Positions 4,396 through 5,455 of a stretch of 5,455 nt of DNA are shown here, one piece after another. The notes beneath the pieces are model-generated. The model saw nothing but the letters and a program-made list of their open reading frames with translations, searched no databases and had not been told where the DNA came from. The position numbers were made by a program, and so were the translations under genes. Each line of letters starts with the position of its first letter. The first letter of the stretch is position 1. This DNA comes from Candidatus Zhuqueibacterota bacterium (lineage in GTDB: Bacteria > Zhuqueibacterota > Zhuqueibacteria > Residuimicrobiales > Residuimicrobiaceae): contig JAFGSU010000237.1 in assembly GCA_016934435.1 (NCBI GenBank), forward strand, positions 1-5,455, written 5' to 3'.

Positions 4396-4674
4396 TTAGC
4401 CGAATATCGCTCCGCCCTCCACCAATCCCATGACGGCATCGTGGCACTGACTGCAGTAAAAGCCTTTTTCCATGCCCGATTTTGGATCCATGTTCTCGTG
4501 CACCTGCACGCAATCGGGCAAGTCAAAGCGCTCCTGAATAGAGTCGATATCGAGGACGACATCATAGTAGACCCACTCGCGGCAGTTTTTCGTCCACGGC
4601 GAGCTGCGGTAGGTCTCGTGAGCGCCGCTATCGATGATGGCTTTTTCCAGCGACGCCAGATGTTCACAGATCAA
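4396..4674 (-). CDS. Small conserved-looking CxxCH protein, 92 aa
   Basis: I do not recognise a named family. The start is taken as TTG at 4674 because GGAGG lies 5 nt upstream; a GTG at 4689 would add five residues but has no such site. The product begins ICEHLASLEKAI and has a central NCREWVYYDVVLD. It has an acidic stretch with DCVQVHEN (C55, H59) and ends FYCSQCHDAVMG. Residues C74, C77 and H78 form a CxxCH motif. There is no signal peptide or membrane segment, so the motif is more likely a zinc site, with C3, C31 or C55 as possible partners, than a covalent heme c site. It lies about 165 nt downstream of the transporter on the same strand, separated by a tandem repeat, so co-transcription is possible but not assured. 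Confidence 0.72.
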   Translation of the reverse strand: MICEHLASLEKAIIDSGAHETYRSSPWTKNCREWVYYDVVLDIDSIQERFDLPDCVQVHENMDPKSGMEKGFYCSQCHDAVMGLVEGGAIFG

Positions 4675-4717
4675 AGATAACCTCCACACAATCGATGATT
4701 ACCGCATGATTTTATGG

Positions 4718-4853
4718 AACGACTGGGACAAAAGCGGACAAGAATGTCCGCTGTCCCATGAATGTGTTACATGTTATGATATTGCCGAAAGACATAGATA
4801 AAAATTCGGACTGGAATGTTTGCCCTCCAATGAACAGGTTACATTTGATAATA
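4718..4853. repeat. Imperfect tandem repeat of about 70 bp, two units
   Basis: Unit 1 (about 4718-4781) and unit 2 (about 4788-4853) align at an offset of 70-72 bp. Over 4735-4781 against 4807-4853, 34 of 47 positions match with no gap, including CGGAC, GAATGT, ATGAA and GTTACAT. Unit 2 reaches into the 3' end of the transporter and contains its stop codon. Confidence 0.75.
4724..4758. repeat. 14-bp hairpin inside tandem unit 1
   Basis: TGGGACA (4724-4730) pairs with TGTCCCA (4752-4758) and GCGGACA (4734-4740) with TGTCCGC (4745-4751). There is a three-base AAA bulge and an AGAA loop. It could act as a transcript-end or processing hairpin for the transporter mRNA, but no T-run follows on the minus strand. 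The matching positions in unit 2 no longer pair. Confidence 0.7.
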
Positions 4854-5455
4854 CAATCCCGCTTCCGGACCCAGCGGCAATCCCAGGAGCAGCCAGATGA
4901 CCAGCAGGAGGGTCCAGCCAAGGAAAAAGACAATCGAATAAGGGATCATGGTGGAGATGATGGTACCGATGCCGGCGCGGCTGTCATACTTGTGAAAAAA
5001 AGCGATGATCAGGGCAAAAAAACTCATCATCGGCGAAATGATGTTGGTTGTGCTGTCGCCGATGCGGTAGACGACCTGGGTCAGTTCCGGCGAATAGCCC
5101 AGCAGCATAAACATGGGGATGAAAATAGGCGCCATCAGCGCCCACTTGGCAGAGGCGCTGCCCATGAGCATGTTGATGCCGGCGGATAACAGGATGAAGA
5201 GAATCATCAATGGGATCACCCCCAGACCTGAAGCCGACAGAATATCGGCGCCCTTGATGGCGATGATCGCGCCCAGGTGTGTCCATTTGAAATAGGCGAC
5301 GAATTGCGCCGCAAAGAAGACGATGACGATGTACAAACCCAGAGTTTGCATGGTTTTGCCCATGCATTGGATCACGTCCGCATCCTTTTTAAATTTGCCC
5401 GAGCCGATGCCGTACGCTAAACCGATCAGGCCGGCGATGAGAAAGATAAAAGCGA
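4839..5455 (-). CDS. abgT: AbgT-family transporter, 5' part outside window
   Basis: The C-terminal 204 residues are present; the frame is open to the window edge, so the internal GTG at 5375 is not the start. Family members move p-aminobenzoyl-glutamate, and MtrF/YdaH-type members export sulfonamides, across the inner membrane. The sequence is strongly family-like: GINMLMGSASAKW, then GYSPELTQVVYRIGDSTTNIISP. Counting from the first complete codon, N94, S101, W104, P122, R130 and D133 have the same spacing as residues reported as functionally important in MtrF and YdaH (recalled from memory, not searched). Several hydrophobic helices are evident, the last at about 170-192, and the tail is LGLPLGPEAGLYYQM. 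The last residues and TAA lie in a tandem repeat. Whether the substrate is a folate breakdown product or something else cannot be told. Confidence 0.93.
   Translation of the reverse strand, partial: AFIFLIAGLIGLAYGIGSGKFKKDADVIQCMGKTMQTLGLYIVIVFFAAQFVAYFKWTHLGAIIAIKGADILSASGLGVIPLMILFILLSAGINMLMGSASAKWALMAPIFIPMFMLLGYSPELTQVVYRIGDSTTNIISPMMSFFALIIAFFHKYDSRAGIGTIISTMIPYSIVFFLGWTLLLVIWLLLGLPLGPEAGLYYQM

Noticed and set aside
4113..4433. 106-codon plus-strand frame
   Set aside because: It runs through two repeat elements and into the antisense of the small CxxCH gene, and has no protein-like features.
4344..4667. 107-codon minus-strand frame overlapping the CxxCH gene
   Set aside because: It is an alternative frame of the same DNA, with a low-complexity, Arg/Ala-rich translation. 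The other frame has a Shine-Dalgarno and ordered Cys/His motifs.
4663..4678. CxxCH at 4437-4455 read as a c-type heme protein
   Set aside because: The protein starting at 4674 has no signal peptide for export to the periplasm, where heme c is attached, so a zinc site is more likely.
4758..5189. 143-codon plus-strand frame at the right end
   Set aside because: It is antisense to the AbgT-family transporter, and its Asp/His/Gln-rich translation is typical of a reverse-strand shadow.
4984..5367. 127-codon minus-strand frame inside the transporter
   Set aside because: It is out of frame with the clearly conserved AbgT sequence, and its His-rich translation is a frame shadow.

Overview
The window looks like a chromosomal segment of a Gram-negative heterotrophic bacterium. 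It carries four genes or gene fragments on the minus strand, one insertion sequence on the plus strand, and about 1.4 kb of gene-free DNA packed with palindromic intergenic repeats. I cannot fix the phylum. A secreted glycoside hydrolase, an AbgT-type transporter and dense repeats of the CGTTCCCACG, CCCCGAAGGGG and GTCCCTAACGGGAC kinds would suit an FCB-group or candidate-phylum genome, but that is an impression and not a placement.

Left part (1-1456): a two-gene minus-strand operon. A promoter candidate near 1350-1378 precedes a 152-residue four-helix membrane protein (825-1283). Its stop codon overlaps by one base (TAATG) the start of an exported clan GH-A glycoside hydrolase that runs off the left edge (1-825).

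Middle (about 1457-2827): an IS110-family insertion sequence. It has an intact DEDD/serine transposase (1719-2792) and a roughly 260-nt structured non-coding left end. This is where IS110 elements encode their bridge RNA. The left end shows a 14-bp stem with a guide-like loop, an overlapping alternative terminator-like stem, and a hairpin that hides the transposase ribosome-binding site. A perfect -35 box overlaps the transposase stop codon and points out of the element.

Right of the IS (2890-4345): a mosaic of at least five palindromic repeat families. They include five diverged copies of a composite element, three of which keep a 14-bp hairpin with conserved G-U pairs. Other members are GTCCC/GGGAC hairpins, CCCC-GAA-GGGG repeats in both orientations forming a 19-bp perfect inverted repeat, a CACACAGAG palindrome, and GGGAGAGG-type hairpins. 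I see no credible gene there; its open frames are read-through of the repeats.

Right end (4396-5455): a small conserved-looking CxxCH protein (4396-4674) lies downstream of an AbgT-family transporter whose 5' part is outside the window (4839-5455). They are separated by a roughly 70-bp imperfect tandem repeat that also contains the transporter's stop codon.

The most interesting element is the IS110 leader as a candidate bridge RNA with layered expression control, beside a repeat-rich landing zone. Functional claims for that RNA are inference.
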